Below are positions 32,551 through 42,400 of a stretch of DNA of 64,000 nucleotides, piece by piece. The stretch is from G963665925 sp963678925 (GTDB lineage: Bacteria; Bacillota; Clostridia; Peptostreptococcales; Acidaminobacteraceae). The position numbers were made by a program, and so were the translations under genes. Within the stretch, counting starts at the first letter, position 1; each line of letters starts with the position of its first letter. The stretch covers positions 620,001 through 684,000 of the forward strand of contig OY787533.1 in assembly GCA_963678925.1 (NCBI GenBank), given 5' to 3'. Under the pieces are notes generated by a model that did not search any database, was not told where the DNA came from, and saw only the letters and a program-made list of their open reading frames with translations.

Positions 32551-34791
32551 CTAGACGGCCTGACGCTTTTTCAGTGCCTTCAGCACGCGCTCGGGTGTAG
32601 CCGGAAGCGCCTCAATTTCCGCACCCAAGCCGTGTTCAATCGCATTGATGACTGCCGGAGCAATAGCGCATGCACTGATTTCTCCAACACTCTTGGCACC
32701 AAATGGGCCAAACGCATCAGGTGCCTCCACCAGTTCCACTTTTACAGTTGGCATGTCTGGTGTATTGATGACATGATACTTGGCGAATGTGTCGCCTTTC
32801 ACACTGCCATCCTTTCCAACTTCTATCTCTTCAGTTAAAGCGAAGCCAAGGCCCATCTGAATTGCACCCTGGACCTGACCTTCAACAAAACCACGATTTA
32901 TGGCCTGGCCTATGTCATGTACTGCAAGAACATCCGTCACACGTACAAGTCCTGTGGCAGTATCGATCTCCACTTCAGCAAAGTTCACTGCATAGACCGC
33001 TGGATTCGCAATGGATTTGTATCGAAGCGTATGCCCGATATCTTCATTGAGTGTATTCTGAATTCTTGTCACAGCTTCCGCATAAGAGACTGGCTCCAGT
33101 GCCCTATTGTCGAAATGTACCCTTTCGTCCTCAAGACGTATATGCTCACCTTCAACATCATATGTTTCTGAAATTTTCTCTATAAACATGGTTTTAAGCG
33201 CCTGCGCTGCCAAATATGCACCCTTACCGCACACATAGGTCACGCGACTGGCCTGGGTTCCTGCTGAGTCGTATGGACTGAGCTGGGTATCCACTTCAGG
33301 CACACGAATTTTATCAAGGGACAGGTCTAGGACTTCACCGACAATCTGCTTCATGGTTGTCACAGTCCCGCATCCCTGATCATGGAATCCTGCATTCAGG
33401 ATGACATGTCCATCTTCATCCAGACGAATATAGAGTGAAAGGTAGTCTTGAAAAGCATCAAAGTAGCCATTGCCGTGTGTGGCACACGCCATACCTACCG
33501 CACGCACATAACGTCCGTCATTTTGCGTATTGGCACGTCGGTTTTTCCAGTCGAAAATTTCACAGCCCCGCTCAAGGCACTCCGCAATGCGTGCATCGCC
33601 AAGATCAGGTCCACCTATGGGGTCCTTGTCAAAAGGCTGAACGAAGTTCTTAAGTCTGAGTTCAGCAGGATCCATGCCCAACTTTCTTGCGACACGATCC
33701 ATATGCACCTCAGTCACCGCATGGACCTGGGGTGAACCGTATCCACGTGCAGCTCCGCCTATGGGGGTATTCGTAAGTACAGCCTCTACATGATAGGTCT
33801 GGTTTGGCACACGGTACATTCTGAAGGATTTCTTACCCATGGCCATGGAAACCGCATCCGCATTGGTGAAATACGCACCGGCATCAACTGTCATATCTAT
33901 ATTTCTTCCTATTATAATCCCGTCCCGGGTCACCTTTGTGGTCACTTTTCCAAGAACCGCATTCCGGGTTCTAGAGCCCAAAATAGCTTCCTGCCTGGAC
34001 ATTACAAGCTTTACTGGTCTCTTGATATGCTTGGCTAGAAATGCCGTTACCTGTTCAAGCACTGGCTGGCCTTTTCCACCAAAGGAGCCACCCATGGTTG
34101 TCTTTATGACACGTACATCGTTGAGCGGCATTTCAAGAACCTTGGCAACGAGAAGACGTACCTGAAAAGCAACCTGACACGGCGTCCAGACCTGCAGGGT
34201 TCCATCCGGCATCGGCGATGCCACACAGACATGGGTCTCCATTGCCGCATGATGGACTTTCTGTGTTTCAAAGGCATCTTCAAAAACACAAAGGGCCTCA
34301 TCGTTAAGAGAAGTGTATTCGCCTGTTTTTATGGTCTTATTGAAAACACTTTCATTGCGGTCTCTGACAAGAGCTGCGTCCGTATCCACCGCCAGAGGCT
34401 CATAGGCCACCTTTATCTTTTTCGCAGCTTTCTCTGCAATAGATTTCTTTGTGGCAATGACTGCACCAATCCGGTCCCCCACATGCTTGGGCTCGTCAGT
34501 AAAGATCAGTTCATCTTCAACAGAGGTATATCCGGCATACCATACATGTGAGTTGTACTTGATTTTAGGCGCATCTTCATATGTCACTACTGCAATGACA
34601 CCCTCCATCGCTTCTGCCTCAGATGTATCAAGAGCTGTAACTTTAGCATGGGGGAGTGTGCTCGTGATAAGCTTTGCGTGAAGCATGCCCTGAAGGACCA
34701 TATCGCCTGCATATTGCATAGCGCCTGTCACCTTTTGCTCCACATCGTGTATTGGGACAGATTTCCCAATGTACTTATACGGTTGCTTCAT
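32551..34791 (-). CDS. Molybdenum hydroxylase (xanthine dehydrogenase family), molybdopterin-binding subunit
   Basis: The 746-residue catalytic subunit. It has the N-terminal Ald_Xan_dh_C domain (IGKSVPIHDVEQKVTGAMQYAGD), then the Moco-binding region with GGSFGGKG (234-241), GGAARGYGSPQ (345-355) and the C-terminal GAKSVGE (698-704), whose Glu is the catalytic base. Members hydroxylate carbon next to ring nitrogen using water. The ATG at 34791 has GAGGTG; the extension to 34902 would run deep into the FAD gene. Substrate is not evident: xanthine is possible given the convergent permease, but operon context with a lyase and a betaine transporter favours another heterocycle. Confidence 0.93.
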   Translation of the reverse strand: MKQPYKYIGKSVPIHDVEQKVTGAMQYAGDMVLQGMLHAKLITSTLPHAKVTALDTSEAEAMEGVIAVVTYEDAPKIKYNSHVWYAGYTSVEDELIFTDEPKHVGDRIGAVIATKKSIAEKAAKKIKVAYEPLAVDTDAALVRDRNESVFNKTIKTGEYTSLNDEALCVFEDAFETQKVHHAAMETHVCVASPMPDGTLQVWTPCQVAFQVRLLVAKVLEMPLNDVRVIKTTMGGSFGGKGQPVLEQVTAFLAKHIKRPVKLVMSRQEAILGSRTRNAVLGKVTTKVTRDGIIIGRNIDMTVDAGAYFTNADAVSMAMGKKSFRMYRVPNQTYHVEAVLTNTPIGGAARGYGSPQVHAVTEVHMDRVARKLGMDPAELRLKNFVQPFDKDPIGGPDLGDARIAECLERGCEIFDWKNRRANTQNDGRYVRAVGMACATHGNGYFDAFQDYLSLYIRLDEDGHVILNAGFHDQGCGTVTTMKQIVGEVLDLSLDKIRVPEVDTQLSPYDSAGTQASRVTYVCGKGAYLAAQALKTMFIEKISETYDVEGEHIRLEDERVHFDNRALEPVSYAEAVTRIQNTLNEDIGHTLRYKSIANPAVYAVNFAEVEIDTATGLVRVTDVLAVHDIGQAINRGFVEGQVQGAIQMGLGFALTEEIEVGKDGSVKGDTFAKYHVINTPDMPTVKVELVEAPDAFGPFGAKSVGEISACAIAPAVINAIEHGLGAEIEALPATPERVLKALKKRQAV

Positions 34792-35644
34792 ACTGCACCT
34801 CGCATTTCTCAGCCATGGCACAACACAGGCCATTTGCCAGTGCACGCACAGCGTCTCTCTTGTAATGGCGCGATGACCGTGTAGGAATCGCCTCATCCAC
34901 AACTGAACGCATCACCTCAGCAAGAGCCTTTACATCTACTTCATCCGGCGTCTTGCCTTGAAGAAACTGACTGACTGCTTCTGAAAGAAAGGCTGTCGCC
35001 CCCAGCGCTCCAAAGGCGATACGCGCCGTATCAATAATGCCTTTGTCGCATGTGATGGAAGCGGCCATATTCAGCTTCGATATGGTCACTCTGGAGCGTG
35101 ACCCGATTTTTCCAAAGTACTGAATACTTTGAGGACGCTTGAAACGAATCTGTGTCACGATTTCACCTGTTTGCAGTGCATTCTTTCTATTTCCAATAAC
35201 GAAGTCCCCAATCGGGATACTGCGTTTGATTCTACCTTTTCCAAGGGTGTCCACCATGGCGTCAAGAGCCAGCAGCGGTGGTATCAGGTCCGCTCCCGCA
35301 AAGGCATTGGCAACATTCCCACCAATGGTTGCAGCGTTACGGATTTGTGTCGATCCCACCTTGTCGGCGGCACTGCACAGCGCAGGCGCAATTTCACCGA
35401 GTACCTTAGAGTCCGAAATCATCCGAAGCGTGGCAAGTGCTCCGATGCAAACCTCCGCACCTTCTGCAGAGATGTATTTCAACTCTCTCACACCTGACAA
35501 ATCAATCAGACTTACGGTTGTAAATCCATTTTTCTGAAGGTTGATTAGCATGTCCGTACCACCACTGATCATTCTGGTATCCTCTGAAGCCTGAATAAGA
35601 CAGTCGTCGAGCATGCTGAGCGAATCTGGTGTCATGAGTTTCAT
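34775..35644 (-). CDS. Molybdenum hydroxylase, FAD-binding subunit
   Basis: A 289-residue CoxM/XdhB-type flavoprotein. The FAD-binding motifs ISGGTDMLINLQ (about 27-38) and TIGGNVANAFAGADLIPPLLALDA (about 106-130) are clear, as is the CO_deh_flav_C domain (GSRSRVTISKLNMAASI, ARIAFGALGATA). It passes electrons from the iron-sulfur subunit to an acceptor. It overlaps the large subunit by 17 bases and follows the iron-sulfur gene by six. Confidence 0.94.
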   Translation of the reverse strand: MKLMTPDSLSMLDDCLIQASEDTRMISGGTDMLINLQKNGFTTVSLIDLSGVRELKYISAEGAEVCIGALATLRMISDSKVLGEIAPALCSAADKVGSTQIRNAATIGGNVANAFAGADLIPPLLALDAMVDTLGKGRIKRSIPIGDFVIGNRKNALQTGEIVTQIRFKRPQSIQYFGKIGSRSRVTISKLNMAASITCDKGIIDTARIAFGALGATAFLSEAVSQFLQGKTPDEVDVKALAEVMRSVVDEAIPTRSSRHYKRDAVRALANGLCCAMAEKCEVQYEATV

Positions 35645-35650
35645 ATGCAG

Positions 35651-36112
35651 CTACACCTCCTTGCCCGCAGCGTGATGCACGGCATCAATAATCTTGTTAT
35701 AGCCTGTGCATCTGCACAGATTGCCTTCCAGTGCCTTTCTGATCTGCTCATCGGTCGGATCAGGCTCTTCCATGAGAAGCGCCTTTGCTGACATAAGCAT
35801 CCCCGGCGTACAAAAGCCGCACTGCACGGCACCTTTTTCTATAAAGGACTGCTGGAGCTGTGCAAGCTCACCGTCTTGTCCTAGAGATTCAATGGTATAA
35901 ACCTGCTTGTTCCGCACCTGATGGGCAAGCATCATGCATGAGTTTACAGCTGCGCCGTCAACGATGATGGTGCAGGCCCCGCATTCGCCTTCGCCGCACC
36001 CCTCTTTTGTACCTGTGAGGCCCAGCTCTTCACGTAAAAAATCTATAAGTCGCATATCTTCTGAAATGTCTATATCTATTTTCTTCCCATTCACTTCTGT
36101 TATAAGTCTCAT
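35651..36112 (-). CDS. Molybdenum hydroxylase, [2Fe-2S] subunit
   Basis: A 153-residue iron-sulfur protein with two clusters. The plant-ferredoxin-type cluster uses Cys39, Cys44, Cys47 and Cys59 (CGEGECGAC...C), and the helical-domain cluster uses Cys98, Cys101, Cys133 and Cys135 (QCGFCTPG, CRCTGY). It shuttles electrons from Moco to FAD. It follows the lyase gene by 47 bases on the same strand, so lyase and hydroxylase are probably co-transcribed. Confidence 0.95.
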   Translation of the reverse strand: MRLITEVNGKKIDIDISEDMRLIDFLREELGLTGTKEGCGEGECGACTIIVDGAAVNSCMMLAHQVRNKQVYTIESLGQDGELAQLQQSFIEKGAVQCGFCTPGMLMSAKALLMEEPDPTDEQIRKALEGNLCRCTGYNKIIDAVHHAAGKEV

Positions 36113-36159
36113 TCGATCACCTCTAAGACCACTTTAAAGCACCGCTATCAAAAAAAAGT

Positions 36160-37659
36160 CTAATCCAACCACGTATTTGACCGCATTACACGTGTCGCCT
36201 TCTCAATATCAAAAGTCAACGGACGGTCTGCATCCAGGAAAGTCACTTCAGCACGAAGGGCTTCATAAAGCTTTTGCGTCTGAGCGCCAAGCTTTATATC
36301 CTCTCTAAAGTCAATTGCCTGAGCCGCATGAAGCAGTTCTTGGCCAAAAATGCAGTAAAGATTGTTCATAATGCGTTCAATGCGTTTCATGATTTGAACC
36401 GTATTGTTGGCATGATCTTCAATATCACCAGCCACCGCATGGAAATCCAGCGTTGAAGGATTGGCCAGATGTCTGATTTCAGCATCGAGTGCTGTGAAAT
36501 TCTTTTGGATGGTCTGATAGGCCTGAACAACACCTTCATTTGGTGTTAAAAATCTTGGTAGACCTGTAAAATTTGGATTTGCAAACTTTAGAGTCCTAAG
36601 CGTGCTCATGCGCGACATGTGCCCCAGAGCAAGGGCAAGCATTTCAAAACCGATTGCCCAGTTTGTCACCTCAAAATTGGCACAGGAGATGATTTTTCTT
36701 TCTTCATAAATGACGCAAGGGTTGTCTTCTGTCGTATTCAAATGATTTTCCATCATTGCCCATACGTAGTCTATTGCGTCATAAACCGCACCGTGGACCG
36801 CAACCACATCGCGGAAGCTCAGTGGATCCTGAAGGGATTTTGTGATGTCCTTTTCTTCCAGATAACTTCCTGAAAGAAAACCTCGAATTTCAGAAGAACA
36901 CTGGATCTGTCCCTTTATATTCTTAACCGCATTGACTTTTTCATTCAGCGGTGTAATATTCCCATCATAACCTTCCAGCGAAAGGCCGTATAAGATGTTG
37001 GCCTTTCTGACCAGATTCTTCATTTCCTGTATGAGAACACAGGCAACACCTGCTGCCTGGGCATTGGTCGACACAATGGCAAGACCGTCTTTTGGCCCCA
37101 GTACCACCGGACTGATGCCCTCAGCTCTGAAGGCATCCATTGCAGGCATACGTTTGCCTCGATAGAACACATCACCTTCTCCGATCATAGCCAGTCCTAC
37201 GTGGGACATTGTCGCGATATCCGCCTGACCCACCGAGCCATCCCATGGAACAACAGGATGAATGCCCCGATTGAGAAATTCCTTGTACATATTGATCAGT
37301 TCAGGTTGAACCCCTGTTTTACCCACCAGGAAGGTTGCCAGTCTCGCCAGCATTGCACCGCGCACATAGACTTCATCCATGGGCTCGCCGCAAGCCACAC
37401 AGTGTGCATAAATTAGATTTCTGTTATATTCTTCAAAGTACTTTGAAAAGACACGCTGGTCCTTGTTCCAGCCCACACCTACGGTGAATCCATAGATTGC
37501 GACGCCTTCGTCAGCCAGTTCGAAAACCAGCTTTCTGGTTTTCTCCAGCATTTCATATGTTTCCTGTGCTATTTCTATTTTTTTCCCATGTATGACGATT
37601 TCATTGAAAGCTTCAATGGTTAATTCTTTTCCTTTTAAAATTATCAGATTATCCTGCAT
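36160..37659 (-). CDS. Histidine ammonia-lyase family protein lacking the MIO triad; candidate ergothionase-like lyase
   Basis: A 499-residue member of the HAL/PAL fold: YGFTVGVG at 56-63 (Tyr56 equals the HAL catalytic tyrosine), NAQ at 199-201, LQDPLSFRDVVAVHGA at 276-291 and NPSTLDFHAVAGDIEDHANN at 400-419. In HAL the Ala-Ser-Gly of GSVGASGDLAPL cyclises to MIO. Here the segment is GSVGQADIATMSH (141-153), one residue shorter, with no ASG. MIO cannot form by the known route. Ergothionase of Treponema is an MIO-free member that eliminates trimethylamine. The adjacent BCCT gene fits such a substrate. ATG 37659 follows GGGTGA. Confidence 0.8.
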   Translation of the reverse strand: MQDNLIILKGKELTIEAFNEIVIHGKKIEIAQETYEMLEKTRKLVFELADEGVAIYGFTVGVGWNKDQRVFSKYFEEYNRNLIYAHCVACGEPMDEVYVRGAMLARLATFLVGKTGVQPELINMYKEFLNRGIHPVVPWDGSVGQADIATMSHVGLAMIGEGDVFYRGKRMPAMDAFRAEGISPVVLGPKDGLAIVSTNAQAAGVACVLIQEMKNLVRKANILYGLSLEGYDGNITPLNEKVNAVKNIKGQIQCSSEIRGFLSGSYLEEKDITKSLQDPLSFRDVVAVHGAVYDAIDYVWAMMENHLNTTEDNPCVIYEERKIISCANFEVTNWAIGFEMLALALGHMSRMSTLRTLKFANPNFTGLPRFLTPNEGVVQAYQTIQKNFTALDAEIRHLANPSTLDFHAVAGDIEDHANNTVQIMKRIERIMNNLYCIFGQELLHAAQAIDFREDIKLGAQTQKLYEALRAEVTFLDADRPLTFDIEKATRVMRSNTWLD

Positions 37660-37714
37660 GTCATTCACCCGTTTTCTCCTTGTTTTGACCCACTGTAAAT
37701 GCCTGCTTTGATGT

Positions 37715-37740
37715 ATAAGAAAAGGGGCTTTCGCCCCTTT
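37715..37740 (-). terminator. Hairpin between BCCT and lyase genes (partial terminator or processing site)
   Basis: Minus strand AAAGGGGC-GAAA-GCCCCTTT, a stable stem with a GNRA loop, followed by TCTTAT. It lies 16 bases after the BCCT stop and would reduce, or separate, expression of the downstream genes. Confidence 0.6.
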
Positions 37741-37755
37741 CAATCTAACTTGAAC

Positions 37756-39369
37756 TTAAGAAGCTGACTCTTCATTGGAAACCTGAACGGATTCCGTTAC
37801 AACGCCGTTTTCGAGTTCAGGGAAATAGGCAATATCGTATTTCTCTCTGTCTGTAAACATGCGGATTGTGCTGTAACCCATGAGCAGCATAAGGAATAGG
37901 ATTGGGAAACCAGCTACTGTGGCAATCTGTTTTGTCGCGTCAATACCACTGATTTCACCAGCGCTTCCCGCGAGCAGATTGATAATCGCCATAGAAGACA
38001 TGATTGCGCCCCAGAACAGTTTAACTTGTCCCGGTGGTTCAACTTCTGCGTTGTTGTGTGCTGAAGTTGACAGTGAAGACACCGTCGATGTCATTGAATC
38101 CGCCAGTGTAACCACCGACACGTAAATCGCCAGTATGAAGATCAGGCTCATGAGGGTCGCCAGCGGATAGTTCTTGAGGAACTCAAATACCGAGACTTCA
38201 AGGCCAACGTTTTGAATGGCTGCCCACATGCCTGCGCCGTTCATTTCAAAGTCAATTGCAGCCCCGCCGAATACCATGAACCAGAACATGCCGAATACTG
38301 CCGGCAGTACAAGGTTGACTGTCATGAACTCGCGAACCGTACGACCTTTTGAAATTTTCGCAAGGAACATACCAGTAAGCGGCGCATATGCCAGCCAGAT
38401 GGCCCAGTAATAGATTGGCCACCATCTAGGCCAAGGCGATCCATTGATCGGACTTGTAAAGAGTGTTCTCGACCAGAAGTTGTCCATAAAGTAGCCTGTA
38501 CTTTGCGTACCTAGAGACAGGATGAACTTTGTAGGACCAAAAATAAAAATAAACACCAGCATTGCTATAAAGAGCTTTGAGTTCTTGTCTGCGAGGAACT
38601 TGATACCTCGGTTCAGACCTGTGTAACTGGATATTACATAGGATGCAACAATAACGCAAACAATGCCGATCCAGAGTGTCTTAGTCGATTCAACTCCAAA
38701 TAGATAATTGAGTCCAGCAGATATCTGCATTGTTGCTACTCCGAGAACAGCCGCGACACCACCAGCCATTGCGAAAAGACAAAGGTTGTCAACAATTGTA
38801 CCTACAGAGCCGTAAACCTTGTCGCCAAACACAGGATAAAGCACAGAGCTTACGCTGTAGCGCTTTTTCATGTTGTAGGTTGCAAACGCAATGCCGACAC
38901 CCGCTACGGAATACATTGCGTATGGAATGAATGTCCAGTGAATGTAACTCTGAGACATGGCGAACATGGCTGCCTCTTCAGTTCCCGACGCATACCCCAA
39001 TGTGTCAGGCGGAGACATGAAGTGCGTGATTGGTTCAGCAATACCCCAGAAAAGGATTCCTGTCGCAATACCTGCTGTCAGGGAAATTGCAAACCAGTTC
39101 CACTTCGACAGTGTCGGTTCAGCTTTTTCACCACCCAGTCTGATGTTGCCGTATTTTGATACAGCAACCCAAATACAAATTGCAAGTAGAATGTTACCGC
39201 TCCACTGGAACAGCCATCCCCAGCTGTCAAATGCATACTGCACAATTGCATTTTCAGCGTCATAAAAAGCTTTCGGCGCAACAAGACCTAAAATGATTGC
39301 TGCTAGAAAAATGGTTGCCATTGGAATGAAAATTCCAAGTCGCAACTGCGCCTTTTGAACCTTTTTCAT
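37756..39369 (-). CDS. BCCT-family betaine/carnitine/choline-type transporter
   Basis: A 537-residue transporter with twelve predicted helices. BCCT landmarks are present: FAISLTAGIATGILFWGIAEPITHFM near residue 95-120, and the substrate-linked segment WPRWWPIYYWAIWLAYAPLTGMFLAKISKGRTVREF, rich in tryptophan for cation-pi binding of quaternary ammonium groups. Members import glycine betaine, carnitine, choline or related trimethylammonium compounds. AGGGGG precedes the ATG. It lies between a large regulator and the MIO-less lyase on the same strand, suggesting that it imports the lyase's substrate. Confidence 0.93.
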   Translation of the reverse strand: MKKVQKAQLRLGIFIPMATIFLAAIILGLVAPKAFYDAENAIVQYAFDSWGWLFQWSGNILLAICIWVAVSKYGNIRLGGEKAEPTLSKWNWFAISLTAGIATGILFWGIAEPITHFMSPPDTLGYASGTEEAAMFAMSQSYIHWTFIPYAMYSVAGVGIAFATYNMKKRYSVSSVLYPVFGDKVYGSVGTIVDNLCLFAMAGGVAAVLGVATMQISAGLNYLFGVESTKTLWIGIVCVIVASYVISSYTGLNRGIKFLADKNSKLFIAMLVFIFIFGPTKFILSLGTQSTGYFMDNFWSRTLFTSPINGSPWPRWWPIYYWAIWLAYAPLTGMFLAKISKGRTVREFMTVNLVLPAVFGMFWFMVFGGAAIDFEMNGAGMWAAIQNVGLEVSVFEFLKNYPLATLMSLIFILAIYVSVVTLADSMTSTVSSLSTSAHNNAEVEPPGQVKLFWGAIMSSMAIINLLAGSAGEISGIDATKQIATVAGFPILFLMLLMGYSTIRMFTDREKYDIAYFPELENGVVTESVQVSNEESAS

Positions 39370-39419
39370 ATTGACCCCCTATCCGAGGACGACATTCTCG
39401 TCCTCCACTCTGTTAATTG

Positions 39420-39433
39420 TCGAAATATTTCGA
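39420..39433. promoter_or_regulatory. Palindromic operator candidate before the BCCT gene
   Basis: TCGAAATATTTCGA is a perfect 14-bp palindrome; a related TTCGAATTTCG lies at 39446-39456. Both are in the 118-base gap between the regulator and the BCCT gene. Confidence 0.5.
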
Positions 39434-39487
39434 TGCGTTAAGGGTATTCGAATTTCGTCAAATAAAAGTCGAAGAATTCTCTCGTTT

Positions 39488-42400
39488 TCACTCCGGGTTC
39501 ATGCATTTTGAACAGAGCGCAGTCATTTTCTCCATAATTTCGACATCGTATACTGAATTGAGCTTGGAAAATGAATCCATAGCCTTCATGCAATAATTGG
39601 AGTCATTGCATTCAATATACTCAGACAGGGGATTTTTCAGTGGATTCTGCTTAATGAAATAGCAGATTTCACCCTTTATTCTGTAGACCAGTGCCTTATG
39701 GTATGGGTTGTTCATTCTTGCAAAGCTTTCGTCGAGCAGATGAATCAGCTTTAATGTCTCCTTGTAGCGTTTCTTTCTCAGAAGCACAAGACTGTAATAT
39801 CCGAGCGTCATGGTTTTGCCCCAAGCACCTTCAACATGCTCATATAGCTGCTTTGCCTTTTCAAGATACTGCTGGGCTTTCGCGTAGTCTTCCACTTCAT
39901 AGTAGACTTGACCAATTGAGCCATATAGAAATGCGAGCTTGTCCTTGTAGCCATAGGACTTGCAAAGCTCCACAGCCTGATTGTACTCCGCCATGGCTTC
40001 CTTGAATTTGCCACCGAATCTGTAGCCTTCACCGATGTAGTAATGTGCGCCAACAATATTGAGGGTGTACTGGTCTGTACAGCTCAGCCCGTCGAAAATC
40101 TTAATGGCCTGCTTGAGCGTGCTGATGCCCAGCTCAAACTGCCCGCCCAAGATTTTGCTGTAGCCCTTGAGTCTGAGAAGCACCCCCTGCATCCCCATGC
40201 GTTCCTGGTCCTTTGCAATGACAAAGGCGGCGTTCAAGGTTTCATCCAATGCTTTAAGATCTCTGATATTGATATAGTAATAGGCAAACAGGAGCAGTGC
40301 GCTAATGAGCGCATCGCTGTCACATGTCTCTTCTGCCAGGGCGTACATTTTGCAGATCAGCGCATAAGCCTTATCATAATTGCCCTTAATATTGCTGTAC
40401 CGGCCTACTAATTTATAGTAGGAAAATTTCATTTGAAGGTTGTCCGCGTCCCTTTCGACATCTGCTTCAACCTCTTGATACAATCTTTCTATACGTTCTA
40501 TTTCGTTATGGATCTCACTGATATCTACAAGGGTGGCATATTCCGAATCGCTGTGGTTGTGATTCCCCACGACAGGAAACATTTCATGGGCAACGTCAAA
40601 ATAGTCCGATACGAACTGAATGCGGTACTTGAGCTCCTTTACAGCATTTCCGGCCATACTGTAGTTGTAAAGGAGGCGATAGATTCTGTTCAGTGACGGT
40701 GTATCCCCTGCGGTTTTTTCAAGCTGCTGTCCTATTTTCATATGATAAACACGTCGTACAGACAGAGGCAGGCTGTTGTAAACGTGTTCACGAAAGACGT
40801 GGTGGCTGTATGAAAAGAGCAGTTCGCTCCCACGTTTCACTTCCTTGAGAATCTGTTTTCGCACAAGCTGACCGAGGGAATCCAGAATGACGAACTCATC
40901 CATTCCAGAAATGGACTTCAAGTCTTCATAATTGAAATGGTCATAGAAATTTGACGCAATGTTCAGGAGCTTCTTTTCATCTCTTTCCAGTGCATCAAAG
41001 CGCAGATTCATGACATCAATCACACGAGTCGGAAGGATCCCATTCTCCTTTGACCAGTCATAGGCATTGAGCATCTCCGTGATGAAGAGTGGGTTGCCCT
41101 GACTTTCTTCATATAAGGTTTCCAGATTGTCCACGCTCATGGCCCCTGAATTGTTCATCATCTTCACGAATTCGAATGTCTCAAGCTTGTTGAAGGGCTT
41201 GACGATCTGCTTGTTCAGCGGCGCAATCCCTACAAGCTGCTCCATGATGTAATCTGCCGATGCATAGTCCGTATTGATTGACGAAGCGATAAAGACCGGG
41301 CGCTCCAGGAGCTTGATGAAAAGCTTCAGAGAAAGTTTGTCCATCCACTGAATATCTTCAAATACAATCACGACCCGCTTGTGCGCCAGCAGGGCATCAA
41401 AAACTTCAAAAATGGCTTTTTCAACCCGGTAGCTGTTGACAGTCTTCTTTTCATCGTTCACCGTCATCATAAAGTCCGTATTGCTGGTTATGCTTTCTAT
41501 GAGTGCAAGACTTTTCGGTCGACTGTTTTCCGGCAGCTGACCCGCTTGGTCTGCAATCTGGTCAAGCAGTGCAAACCAGGGACTCAGAGGAAACTCAAGC
41601 TCCGCCTTATAGCATTTTCCAAAGAAGACTGTATGCTGGTCTTCAATCTCATCGCTGAAGGCCTGAAGAATTGTGGATTTTCCAATCCCAGAGCCTCCAA
41701 TAAGCAAAATGCTCTTGCTCTTCTGTGTCTTTATATGTTTGTAAAGCCCTGCCTTGAGTATGTTGATTTCTTCTTTTCTTCCATAAATCAGGTTTTCCTG
41801 ACTGATTTCCTCACGTGATTTCACCATCATGATTTCTTCAAAAAGCCTTTTCGTTTCATCGTCAGGCTTTAACATGAGTTCTTCATCCAGGGTTTCACAG
41901 AGTGTATTGTAGGAGCTTGCCACGGAACTGTATTTTCCCTGAAGCTCCAGTGCCTTAAACAGGAGACGGTAGGCCGATTCATCGAACTCATCAAATTCCA
42001 GAAGTACCCGGGCAAGCTTCTCCGCCTTTTCAGAATCCTGGTTTTCAAGACTTTCTTCGACCAGGGCATGTACACGCTTGGCCAGTTTTTCATTATAATG
42101 ATATTTTTGATTTGTGAGCCATGTGTCAAAGTAAGGTGCATCTTTCAGATTGAAACCGCACAAAAACTCAACATCCTGAAGATTCAAGATGTCATCTGCC
42201 GTGAATGTGTCAATGGAAAACACATCTACCCAGTCAAACTGTTCAATGTCAACAACGAGAATATCCCGCTTGGGAGACATGATGATATTGTCATTGAAGG
42301 TTTTTCGAATGACATACACTGCATTTCTTAGATTCTTTTTCGCAGAATCATCTGACAATTCTCCCCATAAAAGATTGACGACATGTTCCCTTGTAGCTGA

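Noticed and set aside
32551..34791. In-frame selenocysteine in the molybdenum hydroxylase large subunit
   Set aside because: No internal TGA is found in the reading frame; any selenium would be a labile cofactor.
36160..37659. Annotation as ordinary histidine ammonia-lyase hutH
   Set aside because: The MIO-forming Ala-Ser-Gly is missing and no other hut gene (hutU, hutI, ftcD) is near.
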